A DNA stretch of 36,588 bases from Steroidobacter agaridevorans. GTDB lineage: Bacteria; Pseudomonadota; Gammaproteobacteria; Steroidobacterales; Steroidobacteraceae. Location of the stretch: contig NZ_BLJO01000002.1 in assembly GCF_009932555.1 (NCBI RefSeq), positions 194,600-231,187 on the forward strand, given 5' to 3'. Shown one piece after another: positions 18,419 through 28,224 of the stretch; position 1 is the first letter of the stretch, and each line of letters starts with the position of its first letter. Made by a program: the position numbers and the translations under genes. A model generated the notes under the pieces. It did not search any database and was not told the origin of the DNA. It was given only the letters and a program-made list of their open reading frames with translations.

Positions 18419-19247
18419 TCTCGAACCAGCACGCTTTGTTGCCGACGTAAATGTGCATCGCCGGCTGGACGCCAGGGTCGGTGTCCAGCGGCCCAAACGC
18501 CACGACCACGGCGCCGCGCTCCTTGGAAACTCGCGGCACCGTGGCGCCACACTTCGTGCACCAGGAGACGCCGAAGTATTTCGCGTCGGGTACGCGGTAA
18601 TCGCCGATGGGCGCGTCCTGGCGAGTGAAGCGGAAGTCCTCGAGCCTGTAGAACATGTTCGAGGCGTGCGCGGCGCTTCGTGCCCGACGACAACGAGAGC
18701 AGTGACAGTTCGCAGTACGAAGCGGCTTGCCGGTGATCTCATAGGTGATGCTGTTGCACAGACAGCTGCCCAGCACGACGCCCTCGCGGGCCTCGACGAC
18801 GGGGCGCGTGACGCCGCCGACCCCGAACTCCGGCGGGAACTCCTCGTGCTGAGGCAAGTCGTCGGTGATCTTGTACCAGGGAGCCTTGGAGCCCACGAAT
18901 ACGTGTGCTTGTGGGCGGATGCCCGGATCGCCATCGAGGTTGCCGGCCGGCGCCAGCGCGAGATCCATTTCCTCGATCAAAGTTGGCAGGACCGAGCCGC
19001 AACGCTTGCAGGAATCGCGTCGGCCTTTTTCCGAGGACGCATAGCTCAGGATCTGGTCCTCGCCGCTCAGCCACTTGAAGCTCATCAGCGGCGCCCCGAC
19101 AAAGGTGGCGAAGGCGGCGCCGTGGTGCTTGCGGCACATTGAGCAATGACAATGCACCATCATGTTGAACGGCCCGCCGATCTGGTAAGTGACCGCCCCG
19201 CATAGACAACTGCCGTGCAGCTGAGGCGCAGGTTGACTCGGTGACAT
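18375..19247 (-). CDS. Tandem GFA (CENP-V/GFA) domain zinc protein
   Basis: Two complete GFA domains are fused in 290 residues. Domain one (about 10-135) has Cys14/Cys16, Cys33/Cys35/Cys38 and Cys80/Cys83. Domain two (about 158-285) has Cys162/Cys164, Cys181/Cys183/Cys186 and Cys230/Cys233. Each set can hold the two zinc ions typical of the fold. The name glutathione-dependent formaldehyde-activating comes from one founding member; most relatives have no proven activity. Only about 125 residues per domain and a short linker are present. The start is ATG 19247, where homology begins, although the frame is open to 19325. The 3' end overlaps creD on the other strand by 44 bp. Confidence 0.88.
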   Translation of the reverse strand: MSPSQPAPQLHGSCLCGAVTYQIGGPFNMMVHCHCSMCRKHHGAAFATFVGAPLMSFKWLSGEDQILSYASSEKGRRDSCKRCGSVLPTLIEEMDLALAPAGNLDGDPGIRPQAHVFVGSKAPWYKITDDLPQHEEFPPEFGVGGVTRPVVEAREGVVLGSCLCNSITYEITGKPLRTANCHCSRCRRARSAAHASNMFYRLEDFRFTRQDAPIGDYRVPDAKYFGVSWCTKCGATVPRVSKERGAVVVAFGPLDTDPGVQPAMHIYVGNKACWFEITDTTPQFETAPPV

Positions 19248-19420
19248 GGCTCGAATGCTCCCTTGGAATGTGCGGATCCTTATCCCGGTCGGCGACGATA
19301 GCAAATCGTCGAGGCTCCGCTCCATCGCATTCCGGCCGCCGGCGCAGATTCACACGTATCGAGCCCGATCGTCGCTGGGGCCGTCGTTTTTCGAAAAAAC
19401 TTTGTGGTAAAAGGGCCGTT

Positions 19421-19741
19421 GTGACCGACACCGTAACCGCAACTTCAGACCGTCGCAGCCTGCGAGAGCAGGTGGAGGACCTGTTGCCCGCCTGGCGCAG
19501 CTGGTATCCGAGTCTGTTCGATGCGGCCGCCGACCTGGGATTGATCCGGGCGCGCGTCTGCTCGCCCTCATCGCTGATGCTCTCGAACCGTCACGCGGCC
19601 GTGCAGAGCGAGGCGATGCAGATGTTCAAGGAGAAATGGTCGGTGGAGGACGAGCCGGAGGAGCCGCAGTTGCCGATTCGTTTGCAGCGTCATCCGACGC
19701 CGCGCAAGCCGTTCAAGAAAAAGCCGAAGCCGAGCTACTGA
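19421..19741 (+). CDS. Small orphan protein with basic tail
   Basis: I do not recognise this 106-residue protein. The N-terminal half (RSLREQVEDLLPAWRSWY, then PSLFDAAADLG) looks helical and soluble. A Met/Glu-rich stretch follows, and the C-terminus is strongly basic (PTPRKPFKKKPKPSY), which could bind nucleic acid. The frame is open back to 19241, but that extension overlaps the divergent GFA gene and has no family-like composition. GTG 19421 has AGGG (19412-19415) about six bases upstream. Two inverted repeats follow the stop. The frame is not a shadow of any recognised gene. Confidence 0.6.
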   Translation: MTDTVTATSDRRSLREQVEDLLPAWRSWYPSLFDAAADLGLIRARVCSPSSLMLSNRHAAVQSEAMQMFKEKWSVEDEPEEPQLPIRLQRHPTPRKPFKKKPKPSY

Positions 19742-19745
19742 TATA

Positions 19746-19777
19746 GAGCGGATTAGCCGCTCCGAGCCGTACGGCTC
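19746..19777. terminator. Two adjacent inverted repeats between convergent genes
   Basis: GAGCGG (19746-19751) and CCGCTC (19757-19762) form a six-base-pair hairpin with a five-base loop. It is directly followed by the perfect palindrome GAGCCGTACGGCTC (19764-19777). They occupy the 49-bp gap between the orphan gene and the crotonase gene, which converge here. Bidirectional termination is likely by position, though no strong T-run is present on either side. Confidence 0.4.
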
Positions 19778-19790
19778 AAACGAATCCAGT

Positions 19791-20567
19791 TCAACCTGCA
19801 AATTTAGTGAAGTCCGGCGGACGCCGTTCAGCAAACGCGCGCAGGGCCTCCGCCGTTTCCGGCGACTGCAGACGCGTACCGAAGATCTCACTTTCCTTCG
19901 CCATCACCGCAGCGATCGCCGCGCCATCGCGCATCAATTGCTTGGTCGCCTGTAACGCACCCAAGGGTTTAGTCGCCAGCTTCTTCGCTGCCGCGAGCGC
20001 GGCGCCTCGCACTTCACTTGCGGGTAGAGAGGCGTTAGCGAGACCAATCGAAGCCGCCGTACGTCCATCGATCGGCTCGCCCAAAGCAAACATCGCATAC
20101 GCGCGCGCATAACCGATACGCGCTTGTAACAACACACTCGAGGCGGCTTCCGGCACGAGCGCGAGATTCACGAACGGCGTCGACAACTTCGCATCCTCGG
20201 CGACGAACACGAGGTCACAATGCAACAGCATCGTGACGCCGATGCCTACCGCCAAGCCATTCACCGCGGCGACGATCGGCTTGCGAGCATGAGCGAGCGC
20301 ATCCAGAAACGCATGCGTCGTCATGGCCTTCCGATCGAGCTTGCCGGCCGCGACCGCGGCGAAATCGCCGAGGTCGTTGCCTGCGGTGAACGCATCGCCT
20401 TCCGCCTCGAGCAGCACCACCCGAACCGAGGCATCGCCATCGGCTCGGGTGAGTGCGGCGCCGAGCGCCGTGTACATCGCCTGCGTCAGCGCGTTCTTTT
20501 TGTCCGGTCGCGCAAGCGTGATCCGTAGAACGCCTTCTTCAACAGCGATGCGCACGTGCTCGGTCAT
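19791..20567 (-). CDS. Enoyl-CoA hydratase/isomerase (crotonase) family protein
   Basis: The 258-residue crotonase-fold enzyme acts on an acyl-CoA thioester. The oxyanion-hole segments are visible: AFTAGNDLGDF near 59-69 and NGLAVGIGVTMLLHCDL near 103-119. The first catalytic Glu of classical hydratase (in GGGCELA) is absent here (GIGVTML), while a Glu occurs in LVPEAASS near 137-144. That pattern favours a delta3-delta2-enoyl-CoA isomerase over a hydratase, but only weakly. It starts 17 bp after the acnA stop with GAGGAA before its ATG, so it is probably co-transcribed with acnA, an unusual partner. Confidence 0.85.
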   Translation of the reverse strand: MTEHVRIAVEEGVLRITLARPDKKNALTQAMYTALGAALTRADGDASVRVVLLEAEGDAFTAGNDLGDFAAVAAGKLDRKAMTTHAFLDALAHARKPIVAAVNGLAVGIGVTMLLHCDLVFVAEDAKLSTPFVNLALVPEAASSVLLQARIGYARAYAMFALGEPIDGRTAASIGLANASLPASEVRGAALAAAKKLATKPLGALQATKQLMRDGAAIAAVMAKESEIFGTRLQSPETAEALRAFAERRPPDFTKFAG

Positions 20568-20584
20568 GATCGTTCCTCGATCGA

Positions 20585-23278
20585 TTAAGCAGCCTTGCTC
20601 GAAGACGCCAGCTGACGCAGCACGTAGTGCAGGATGCCGCCGTGCTGGAAGTACTCGCGCTCCTTCGGCGTGTCGATGCGCACACGCACTTCGAACTTGA
20701 TCGGCGCGCCGGAGGCCGGCGTTGCGACCACGGTCACCATCTTCGCAGCACCGCCGTTCAGGCCGATGATCTCGAAGCTTTCCTTGCCGGTGAGGCCCAG
20801 CGAGGCGGCGTTCTGACCGTCCTTGAACATCAGCGGCAGCACGCCCATGCCGATCAGGTTGGAGCGGTGAATGCGCTCGAAGCTCTCGGCGATGACGGCC
20901 TTCACGCCCAGCAGCATGGTGCCCTTGGCGGCCCAGTCGCGCGAGGAGCCGGTGCCGTATTCCTTGCCCGCTAGGATGACCAGCGGCGTGCCTTCCTGCT
21001 TGTAGCGCATGGCGGCGTCGTAAATGCTCATCTGCTCGCCGCTCGGCACGTGCACGGTCACACCGCCTTCGGTGCCCGGCGCCAGCAGGTTGCGCAGACG
21101 GATGTTTGCAAACGTGCCGCGCATCATCACTTCATGGTTGCCACGACGCGCGCCGTAGGAGTTGAAGTCCTTCGGCTGCACGCCCTGCGCCACGAGGTAC
21201 TTCGCGGCCGGGCTGGTCTTGGAAATATCGCCCGCAGGGGAGATGTGATCGGTCGTCACGGAATCGCCGAGGATCGCGAGCGCACGTGCGCCACGAACGT
21301 CTGCGACCGCGCCCGGCTTCATCGTCATGCCGACGAAGTACGGCGGGTTCTTCACGTAGGTCGATTTCTCGTCCCACGCGTAGATCTTGCCGCTCGGCAG
21401 ACGAATGGCGTTCCAGTTCTCATCGCCCGAGAACACGCTCGAGTAGCTCTTCTTGAACATCGCGGCGTCCACGGACTTCGCGATGAACTCCTGAATCTCG
21501 GCCGGCGTCGGCCAGATGTCCTTCAGATAAACCGGCTTGCCATCGCTGCCCGCGCCGAGCGGCTCGGTGGTCAGATCGATGGTCATGGAGCCGGCGAGCG
21601 CGTACGCGACCACCAGCGGCGGGGAGGCGAGGAAGTTCATCTTCACTTCCGGATGCACGCGGCCTTCGAAGTTACGATTGCCCGAGAGCACGGAGGCGGC
21701 GATCACATCGCCAGCCTTCACGGCGTTGCTGATTTCCTCGCGCAGCGGACCGGAGTTGCCGATACAGGTCGTGCAGCCGTAGCCCACGGTGTAGAAGCCC
21801 AGCGCATCGAGATCGTCGCTCAGGCCCGCCTTGTTGAGGTAGTCGGTGACGACGCGCGAGCCGGGGGCGAGCGAGGTCTTCACCCAAGGCTTCGAGGTCA
21901 GGCCACGCTTGCGCGCATTGCGAGCGAGCAGGCCGGCTGCGATCAGCACCGCGGGGTTCGAGGTGTTCGTGCAACTCGTGATCGCAGCGATCAACACCGC
22001 GCCATCGGCGACGTCGAACGACTTGCCGTCCATCGACGTGGAAGCTGCGCCCTTGGCGCTCGGGTTCTTCGCCGTGCGCTCTTCGGCCATCTTCTTGTGA
22101 GTGGTCTGATAGACCTGCTTCGCGGTGCGCAGCGGCACGCGATCCTGCGGGCGCTTGGGACCGGCGAGCGAGGGCTCGACCGTGCTCAGATCGAGTTCGA
22201 GCACATCGGTGTAGTCGGCTTGCGGATCGCCGTTGTTACGCCACATGCCCTGGTGCTGCGCGTACGCCTTCACCATCGCGATGTGCTCGGCCGGGCGGCC
22301 GGTGAGCTCGAGGTACTTCAATGTTTCTTCGTCGATCGGGAAGATGCCGCAGGTGCTGCCGAATTCCGGCGCCATGTTGCCGATGGTGGCGCGATCGGCG
22401 AGCGGCAGATTGGCGAGACCGTCGCCGAAGAACTCGACGAACTTATCGACCACGCCCTTCTTGCGCAGCATCTCGGTCACAGTGAGCACGAGGTCGGTGG
22501 CGGTCGAGCCGGCCGGCAGCGTGCCGGTGAGCTTGAAGCCGATGACGTGCGGAATGAGCATGGTGACCGGCTGGCCGAGCATGGCGGCTTCGGCTTCGAT
22601 GCCGCCGACGCCCCAGCCCAGCACGCCCAGGCCGTTGACCATGGTGGTGTGCGAGTCGGTGCCGACGAGGGTGTCCGGGTAGGCCCAGCGCACGCCTTCC
22701 TTCTCAGTGTCGAAGATCACGCGAGCGAGGTGCTCGACGTTCACCTGGTGCACGATGCCGGTGTTCGGCGGCACCACCTTGAAATTCTGGAACGCGGTCT
22801 GGCCCCAGCGCAGGAACGCATAGCGCTCGGTGTTGCGGCTGAAGTCGATGCGGTTGTTCTCGGCCATGGCCTGCGCCGAGCCGTAGGCGTCGACTTGCAC
22901 CGAGTGGTCGATCACCAGTTCGGCGGGCGAGAGCGGATTGATCTCATCTGGGTTGCCGCCGAGCTTGATCATCGCCTCGCGCATGGCGGCGAGATCGACG
23001 ATGGCGGGCACGCCGGTGAAGTCCTGCATGATCACGCGGCTGGGCGTGAAAGAAATCTCGTAAGACGGGGCGGCCTTCGGATCCCACTTCAGCAAGGCTT
23101 CGATGTCATCGCGCGTCACGTTGACGCCGTCTTCGAAGCGCAGCAGATTTTCCAGAAGGATTTTGAGCGAGTAGGGCAGGCGAGCGACGTTGCGGTCTTT
23201 CAGGGCTGCGAGGCTGGCAACTTCAAAATTCTGATTGCCGCAAGCGAGCGTGGTGCGCGCCTTAAACGAGTCTTTCAT
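20585..23278 (-). CDS. acnA: Aconitate hydratase A
   Basis: Interconverts citrate and isocitrate in the TCA cycle using a [4Fe-4S] cluster. The three cluster cysteines are Cys436 (TSCTNTSNP), Cys502 and Cys505 (CTTCIGNSG), matching AcnA/IRP1 spacing. The C-terminal swivel domain carries [14 protein letters not shown], whose Arg and Ser bind substrate. The 897 residues are typical of AcnA and exclude AcnB. The ATG at 23278 has GGAGGA four to five bases upstream. A candidate -10 TATAAT lies about 145 bp upstream. Its 3' partner is the crotonase-family gene. Confidence 0.97.
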   Translation of the reverse strand: MKDSFKARTTLACGNQNFEVASLAALKDRNVARLPYSLKILLENLLRFEDGVNVTRDDIEALLKWDPKAAPSYEISFTPSRVIMQDFTGVPAIVDLAAMREAMIKLGGNPDEINPLSPAELVIDHSVQVDAYGSAQAMAENNRIDFSRNTERYAFLRWGQTAFQNFKVVPPNTGIVHQVNVEHLARVIFDTEKEGVRWAYPDTLVGTDSHTTMVNGLGVLGWGVGGIEAEAAMLGQPVTMLIPHVIGFKLTGTLPAGSTATDLVLTVTEMLRKKGVVDKFVEFFGDGLANLPLADRATIGNMAPEFGSTCGIFPIDEETLKYLELTGRPAEHIAMVKAYAQHQGMWRNNGDPQADYTDVLELDLSTVEPSLAGPKRPQDRVPLRTAKQVYQTTHKKMAEERTAKNPSAKGAASTSMDGKSFDVADGAVLIAAITSCTNTSNPAVLIAAGLLARNARKRGLTSKPWVKTSLAPGSRVVTDYLNKAGLSDDLDALGFYTVGYGCTTCIGNSGPLREEISNAVKAGDVIAASVLSGNRNFEGRVHPEVKMNFLASPPLVVAYALAGSMTIDLTTEPLGAGSDGKPVYLKDIWPTPAEIQEFIAKSVDAAMFKKSYSSVFSGDENWNAIRLPSGKIYAWDEKSTYVKNPPYFVGMTMKPGAVADVRGARALAILGDSVTTDHISPAGDISKTSPAAKYLVAQGVQPKDFNSYGARRGNHEVMMRGTFANIRLRNLLAPGTEGGVTVHVPSGEQMSIYDAAMRYKQEGTPLVILAGKEYGTGSSRDWAAKGTMLLGVKAVIAESFERIHRSNLIGMGVLPLMFKDGQNAASLGLTGKESFEIIGLNGGAAKMVTVVATPASGAPIKFEVRVRIDTPKEREYFQHGGILHYVLRQLASSSKAA

Positions 23279-23423
23279 GCGTCCTCCACGAGGATAGGGA
23301 GTGGCGCGGCTGGCTCGACGCTGGCAGCGCCAGGGACGCCACCTCGGACAGGCGTCCCATATGCTTCATTGCCCCGTGGCTCAGAAGGAAAAGGATCCCT
23401 AACCCCGGGGACAAATCGGCGGG

Positions 23424-23429
23424 ATTATA
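23424..23429 (-). promoter_or_regulatory. Candidate -10 box of acnA
   Basis: The minus strand reads TATAAT here, a consensus -10 and rare in this GC-rich DNA. It would give a 5' leader of about 140 nt before the acnA ATG. I see no good -35 at 16-18 bp. The 233-bp acnA-mnmA gap also holds the palindrome CCCCGGGG (23403-23410), and otherwise nothing I can name. Confidence 0.4.
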
Positions 23430-23511
23430 GCGGTCGCCGCGCAACTATGGGGACGATCGGCGACATTCCCAGAACGATTTCCAGGCGAGTTCCGCCTGAC
23501 AACGCAATCTT

Positions 23512-24600
23512 TTACGCGGTCCGGTCGACCACGCCGCCGCCGAGGCAGACTTCGCCCACGTAAAACACCACGTATTGACCGGGAGTGACCGCACGTTGCG
23601 GCTGGTGGAATCGGACGTGAACGCCGCCGTCCGCGAGTACCTCGACGCTGCAGGGTTGATCCGGCTGGCGGTAGCGCACTTTAGCGGTGCAATCGAAGCG
23701 TGGCGCGGGCGCCGAGCCTGCCACCCAGGCAAGCTGCGAAGCCCAGGCCTCGCCTCTGAGCATCGCTGGATGATCATGACCTTGCACGACAATGAGCACA
23801 TTGCGAGCGAGATCCTTGTCGGCCACGTACCAGGGCGCCTCATTGGCATCGTTGCGTCCGCCGATCCCCAGGCCCTGGCGCTGACCGAGCGTGTAATACA
23901 TGAGTCCGCGATGCTCGCCGACACGGCGCCCCTCGAGGGTTTCGATCTGACCGGGCTGCGCGGGCAGGTAGGTTTCCAGGAACTGCGCGAACGGCCTTTC
24001 ACCAATGAAACAGATCCCGGTGCTGTCCTTCTTGTCGAACACCGGCAGGGTTTGTTCGCGAGCGAGACGTCGCACTTCGCTCTTCTGCAGATCGCCGACG
24101 GGGAACAGCGTGTGCGCGAGCGCCTCGCCCGGCATCGCGTGCAGGAAATAACTTTGATCTTTGTTTGGATCGAGCCCGCGCAACAACTTGGCGCGTGACT
24201 GCGAAGGATCGTGCTCGACGCGTGCGTAGTGCCCCGTCGCGACCCACTCGGCGCCCAGGCGACGTGCATAGTCGTAACAAACGCCGAACTTGATCTCACG
24301 ATTGCACAGGACGTCGGGATTCGGCGTGCGGCCGTGACGATACTCCTCGAGGAAGTAGCTGAAGACGCGCTCGCGATACTCGCCGGCGAAGCTCACCTTG
24401 TGCAGCGGAATTTTCAGCTGCTCGCAGACGTGACGCGCATCCTGATAGTCCTCGGCAGCGGTGCAGTAACCGTCTTCGTCCTCGTCCCAGTTGCTCATGA
24501 ACAAGCCCTGGACTTCATAACCTTGCTGCAGCAGCAGCCACGCGGCGACGGACGAGTCGACGCCGCCGGACATGCCGACGATGACTAGAGGAGCGGTCAC
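23512..24600 (-). CDS. mnmA: tRNA-specific 2-thiouridylase
   Basis: Installs sulfur at C2 of the wobble uridine in tRNA for Lys, Glu and Gln, receiving persulfide from the Tus relay. The PP-loop GMSGGVDSS is at 9-17; the catalytic cysteines are Cys99 ([10 protein letters not shown]) and Cys197 ([11 protein letters not shown]). GHYAR and the C-terminal beta-barrel region are present. The 362 residues are normal. The start is GTG 24598-24600, two codons before the conserved [10 protein letters not shown]; no Shine-Dalgarno is clear. It follows nudJ by 25 bp on the same strand. Confidence 0.95.
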   Translation of the reverse strand: MTAPLVIVGMSGGVDSSVAAWLLLQQGYEVQGLFMSNWDEDEDGYCTAAEDYQDARHVCEQLKIPLHKVSFAGEYRERVFSYFLEEYRHGRTPNPDVLCNREIKFGVCYDYARRLGAEWVATGHYARVEHDPSQSRAKLLRGLDPNKDQSYFLHAMPGEALAHTLFPVGDLQKSEVRRLAREQTLPVFDKKDSTGICFIGERPFAQFLETYLPAQPGQIETLEGRRVGEHRGLMYYTLGQRQGLGIGGRNDANEAPWYVADKDLARNVLIVVQGHDHPAMLRGEAWASQLAWVAGSAPAPRFDCTAKVRYRQPDQPCSVEVLADGGVHVRFHQPQRAVTPGQYVVFYVGEVCLGGGVVDRTA

Positions 24601-24625
24601 TTAATGACGAATCGGCAGGAGGAGA

Positions 24626-25141
24626 TCAGATCAAACGATTGATGGCCGGATGTTCCAGCGTGCGTGCCCGCACTTCCGGAGACAGCACCCCATCTTTGAC
24701 GACGTTTTTCGCGACATCAAGGGGATGTCGGGCGCCGTCGAGGTAGTCGTCGATGCACCGGAGCACCAGCGGGCTGCGCAGCCGGGCCGAGCGGGCGACG
24801 ATCTGATCGCGGTCCAGCCACAGCGCGCGCTCGATGCCGCGATCCAGCGGCCGGTCGGGATGGTGATGGGTCACCTCGCCCGAATACACCACCCGCAGGA
24901 AGCTCTTTTGCTTCTCGGCCTGCTCCCACAGGTACACGCCGATCAGCGCTTCGGGACGAAAAGTCCAGGCGGTCTCCTCCAGCGTCTCGCGGATCACGGC
25001 TTCGAGAAACTGCTCGCCATGCTCGACGTGACCCGCCGGCTGGTTGAACACCATGCGATTGCCGACCCGCTCCTCGACGAGCAGGAAATGGCCATCGCGT
25101 TCCACGATGGCGGCAACGGTGAGGTCGGGACGCAGGGTCAT
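24626..25141 (-). CDS. nudJ: NudJ-type Nudix phosphatase
   Basis: Nudix hydrolase of the NudJ group, which in E. coli removes phosphate from thiamin pyrophosphate precursors and nucleotides. The Nudix box runs 37-59 (GHVEHGE, then RETLEETA), with the final Gly replaced by Ala. The preceding FNQPAGHVE is typical of NudJ, and the 171 residues fit. ATG 25141 is chosen over the upstream start at 25162 because the conserved region begins MTLRPDLTVAAIVERDG. A TATACT box ends exactly six bases before this ATG and there is no ribosome site. It lies between purB and mnmA on the same strand. Confidence 0.88.
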   Translation of the reverse strand: MTLRPDLTVAAIVERDGHFLLVEERVGNRMVFNQPAGHVEHGEQFLEAVIRETLEETAWTFRPEALIGVYLWEQAEKQKSFLRVVYSGEVTHHHPDRPLDRGIERALWLDRDQIVARSARLRSPLVLRCIDDYLDGARHPLDVAKNVVKDGVLSPEVRARTLEHPAINRLI

Positions 25142-25147
25142 AATGGC

Positions 25148-25153
25148 AGTATA
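25148..25153 (-). promoter_or_regulatory. Candidate -10 of nudJ (possible leaderless start)
   Basis: The minus strand reads TATACT, with six bases between it and the nudJ ATG. Transcription starting about seven bases downstream would begin at the ATG itself. No Shine-Dalgarno exists. About 16 bp upstream lies CAATCT-GTTC-AGATTG (complement of 25160-25175), a perfect six-base inverted repeat near the -35 region that could be an operator. Confidence 0.4.
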
Positions 25154-25159
25154 GCCATC

Positions 25160-25175
25160 CAATCTGAACAGATTG
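25160..25175. promoter_or_regulatory. Inverted repeat in the nudJ promoter region
   Basis: CAATCT (25160-25165) and AGATTG (25170-25175) are perfect complements around four bases. The element lies in the 109-bp gap between the purB stop and nudJ. It is either an operator for nudJ or a small hairpin after purB; no T-run follows. Confidence 0.3.
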
Positions 25176-25250
25176 TGATGTTTATCAAGCTATTGGCGCA
25201 AACAAGCATGAATCGTAATTAAACAGGCGTTCAGCCATCCTGCGGCCCTT

Positions 25251-26618
25251 TCAAACCTTCCTGGCCAGCTCCTCTGCATAGCCAACGTAGCGCGCCGGCG
25301 AGAGTTCCAGCAGCGCCTGCTTGGCAGACTCGGGCAATGCCAGGCCCGAGACAAACTGTCGCAACGACGCAGCGTCGACCCGCTGGCCGCGCGTCAGCGA
25401 CTTCAATTGTTCGTACGCATTCTCGACCCCGTAGCGACGCATCACCGTCTGGATCGGCTCGGCCAGCAGCTCCCAGTTCGAATCCAGGTCTTCGGCGAGC
25501 CGGTTCGCATCCACATCGACTCGCTCCAGGCCGCGCTCGATGGAGCGCCAGGCAATCAACGCATGGCTGACCGCGACGCCGACATTTCGCAGCACCGTCG
25601 AATCGGTGAGGTCGCGCTGCCAACGCGACACCGGCAGCTTGTCCGCGAGATAGCGGAGCATCGAGATCGACAAGGTGAGGTTGCCTTCGCCGTTCTCGAA
25701 GTCGATCGGATTCACCTTGTGCGGCATGGTCGATGAGCCGGTCTCCCCGGCCACGACGCGCTGACGGAAATAGCCGAGCGAGATGTAACCCCACATGTCG
25801 CGGCACAGAGCCACGAGCACGGTGTTCAAGCGCGCCAGCGCATCGAAATATTCCGCCATCCAGTCGTGCGGCTCGATCTGCGTCGTGTACGGATTCCACG
25901 TGAGACCCAGCGACTCGACGAAGCGCTGCCCGAGGCGCGGCCAGTCGACCTGAGGGTACGCCACGATATGCGCATTGAAATTTCCAACCGCACCGTTGAT
26001 CTTGCCGCTGATGGTGACGGCGGCGAGACGCGTCCGCTGTTCACGCAGACGGTAAGTGAAATTGGCAACTTCCTTGCCCAGCGTGGTCGGGGTCGCAGGC
26101 TGGCCGTGCGTGCGCGACATCATCGGCGTCGCCGCATGTAAATGCGCCAGGGCGCGGAGGCGAGTGATGAGCGTGTCGAGCCTCGGCAGCAGGACCTGAT
26201 CGCGTGCTTCCCGCAGCATCAGTGCATAGCTGAGGTTGTTGATATCTTCGGAGGTACAGGCGAAGTGCACGAACTCCCGACGCGTGCGCCAGGCCGGCAC
26301 CGCATCGAGCCGGCTCTTGACGAAGTACTCGACCGCCTTCACGTCATGGTTGGTTTCACGCTCCAGCTTCTTGACCTCGGCCGCCTCGGCGTCGGTCAGC
26401 TCGGCGGCCAGCGCATCGAGCACGGTGAGCGCGGCGGCCGGCAGGCCTCGCAGCTCATCGATGCCGGGCTCGGCGGCCAGGGCCTTGAGCCAGAGCGCCT
26501 CGACGCGGACCCGCTGACGGATCAGCCCGCGCTCGCTGAATAACGGCCGAAGCTCGGCGGCCTTGTCAGCGTAGCGGCCGTCGATGGGTGAAATCGCATT
26601 CAAGGGACTGTTGTTCAT
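25251..26618 (-). CDS. purB: Adenylosuccinate lyase
   Basis: Catalyses two steps of purine synthesis: SAICAR to AICAR plus fumarate, and adenylosuccinate to AMP plus fumarate. The fumarase/aspartase-superfamily signature GSSTMPHKVNP is at 294-304, followed by IDFENGEGN. TSEDINNLSYALML lies upstream in the sequence. The N-terminus SPLNAISPIDGRYADK and 455-residue length match the E. coli type. The frame continues far upstream to 27620, but that part is an antisense shadow of fumC; ATG 26618 is the true start. TATGAT ends six bases before it and there is no ribosome site. Transcription is divergent from fumC. Confidence 0.96.
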   Translation of the reverse strand: MNNSPLNAISPIDGRYADKAAELRPLFSERGLIRQRVRVEALWLKALAAEPGIDELRGLPAAALTVLDALAAELTDAEAAEVKKLERETNHDVKAVEYFVKSRLDAVPAWRTRREFVHFACTSEDINNLSYALMLREARDQVLLPRLDTLITRLRALAHLHAATPMMSRTHGQPATPTTLGKEVANFTYRLREQRTRLAAVTISGKINGAVGNFNAHIVAYPQVDWPRLGQRFVESLGLTWNPYTTQIEPHDWMAEYFDALARLNTVLVALCRDMWGYISLGYFRQRVVAGETGSSTMPHKVNPIDFENGEGNLTLSISMLRYLADKLPVSRWQRDLTDSTVLRNVGVAVSHALIAWRSIERGLERVDVDANRLAEDLDSNWELLAEPIQTVMRRYGVENAYEQLKSLTRGQRVDAASLRQFVSGLALPESAKQALLELSPARYVGYAEELARKV

Positions 26619-26624
26619 CGTAGA

Positions 26625-26630
26625 ATCATA
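26625..26630 (-). promoter_or_regulatory. Candidate -10 of purB (possible leaderless start)
   Basis: The minus strand reads TATGAT followed by six bases (TCTACG) and the purB ATG. A start site at normal distance would fall on the ATG. There is no Shine-Dalgarno. The -35 region at 17 bp spacing (CAAGGC) is poor, so an activator or an alternative explanation is possible. Confidence 0.45.
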
Positions 26631-26719
26631 CCGCAGATCGGCGGCGTGCCTTGCAGGCAGCATGCCCCCTGCGGGGCGGCGCGAGATCGCATTGGCGAGA
26701 GGGTGAGCCCGGATGCCTT

Positions 26720-26746
26720 TTCGAAGCGACTTAACGTCGCTTCGAA
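26720..26746. promoter_or_regulatory. Perfect 11-bp inverted repeat between purB and fumC
   Basis: TTCGAAGCGAC (26720-26730) and GTCGCTTCGAA (26736-26746) are perfect complements separated by TTAAC. It lies in the 201-bp divergent purB-fumC region, 102 bp from purB and 74 bp from fumC. No T-run follows on either strand, so it is unlikely to be a terminator. It could be an operator for one or both genes, or a structured 5' leader of fumC. Confidence 0.5.
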
Positions 26747-26819
26747 CCGGGCGAACGCCGGTACACGGATGTAACGGCTGGTCGAGGATCCAGGGATGGC
26801 TGCTTGAGGTGAGATATCT

Positions 26820-28223
<1,404 letters not shown>

Positions 28224-28224
28224 T

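Noticed and set aside
21050-23563. 837-codon open frame antisense to acnA
   Set aside because: Same reasoning: composition of a shadow frame, no motif, and complete overlap with a well-supported aconitase.
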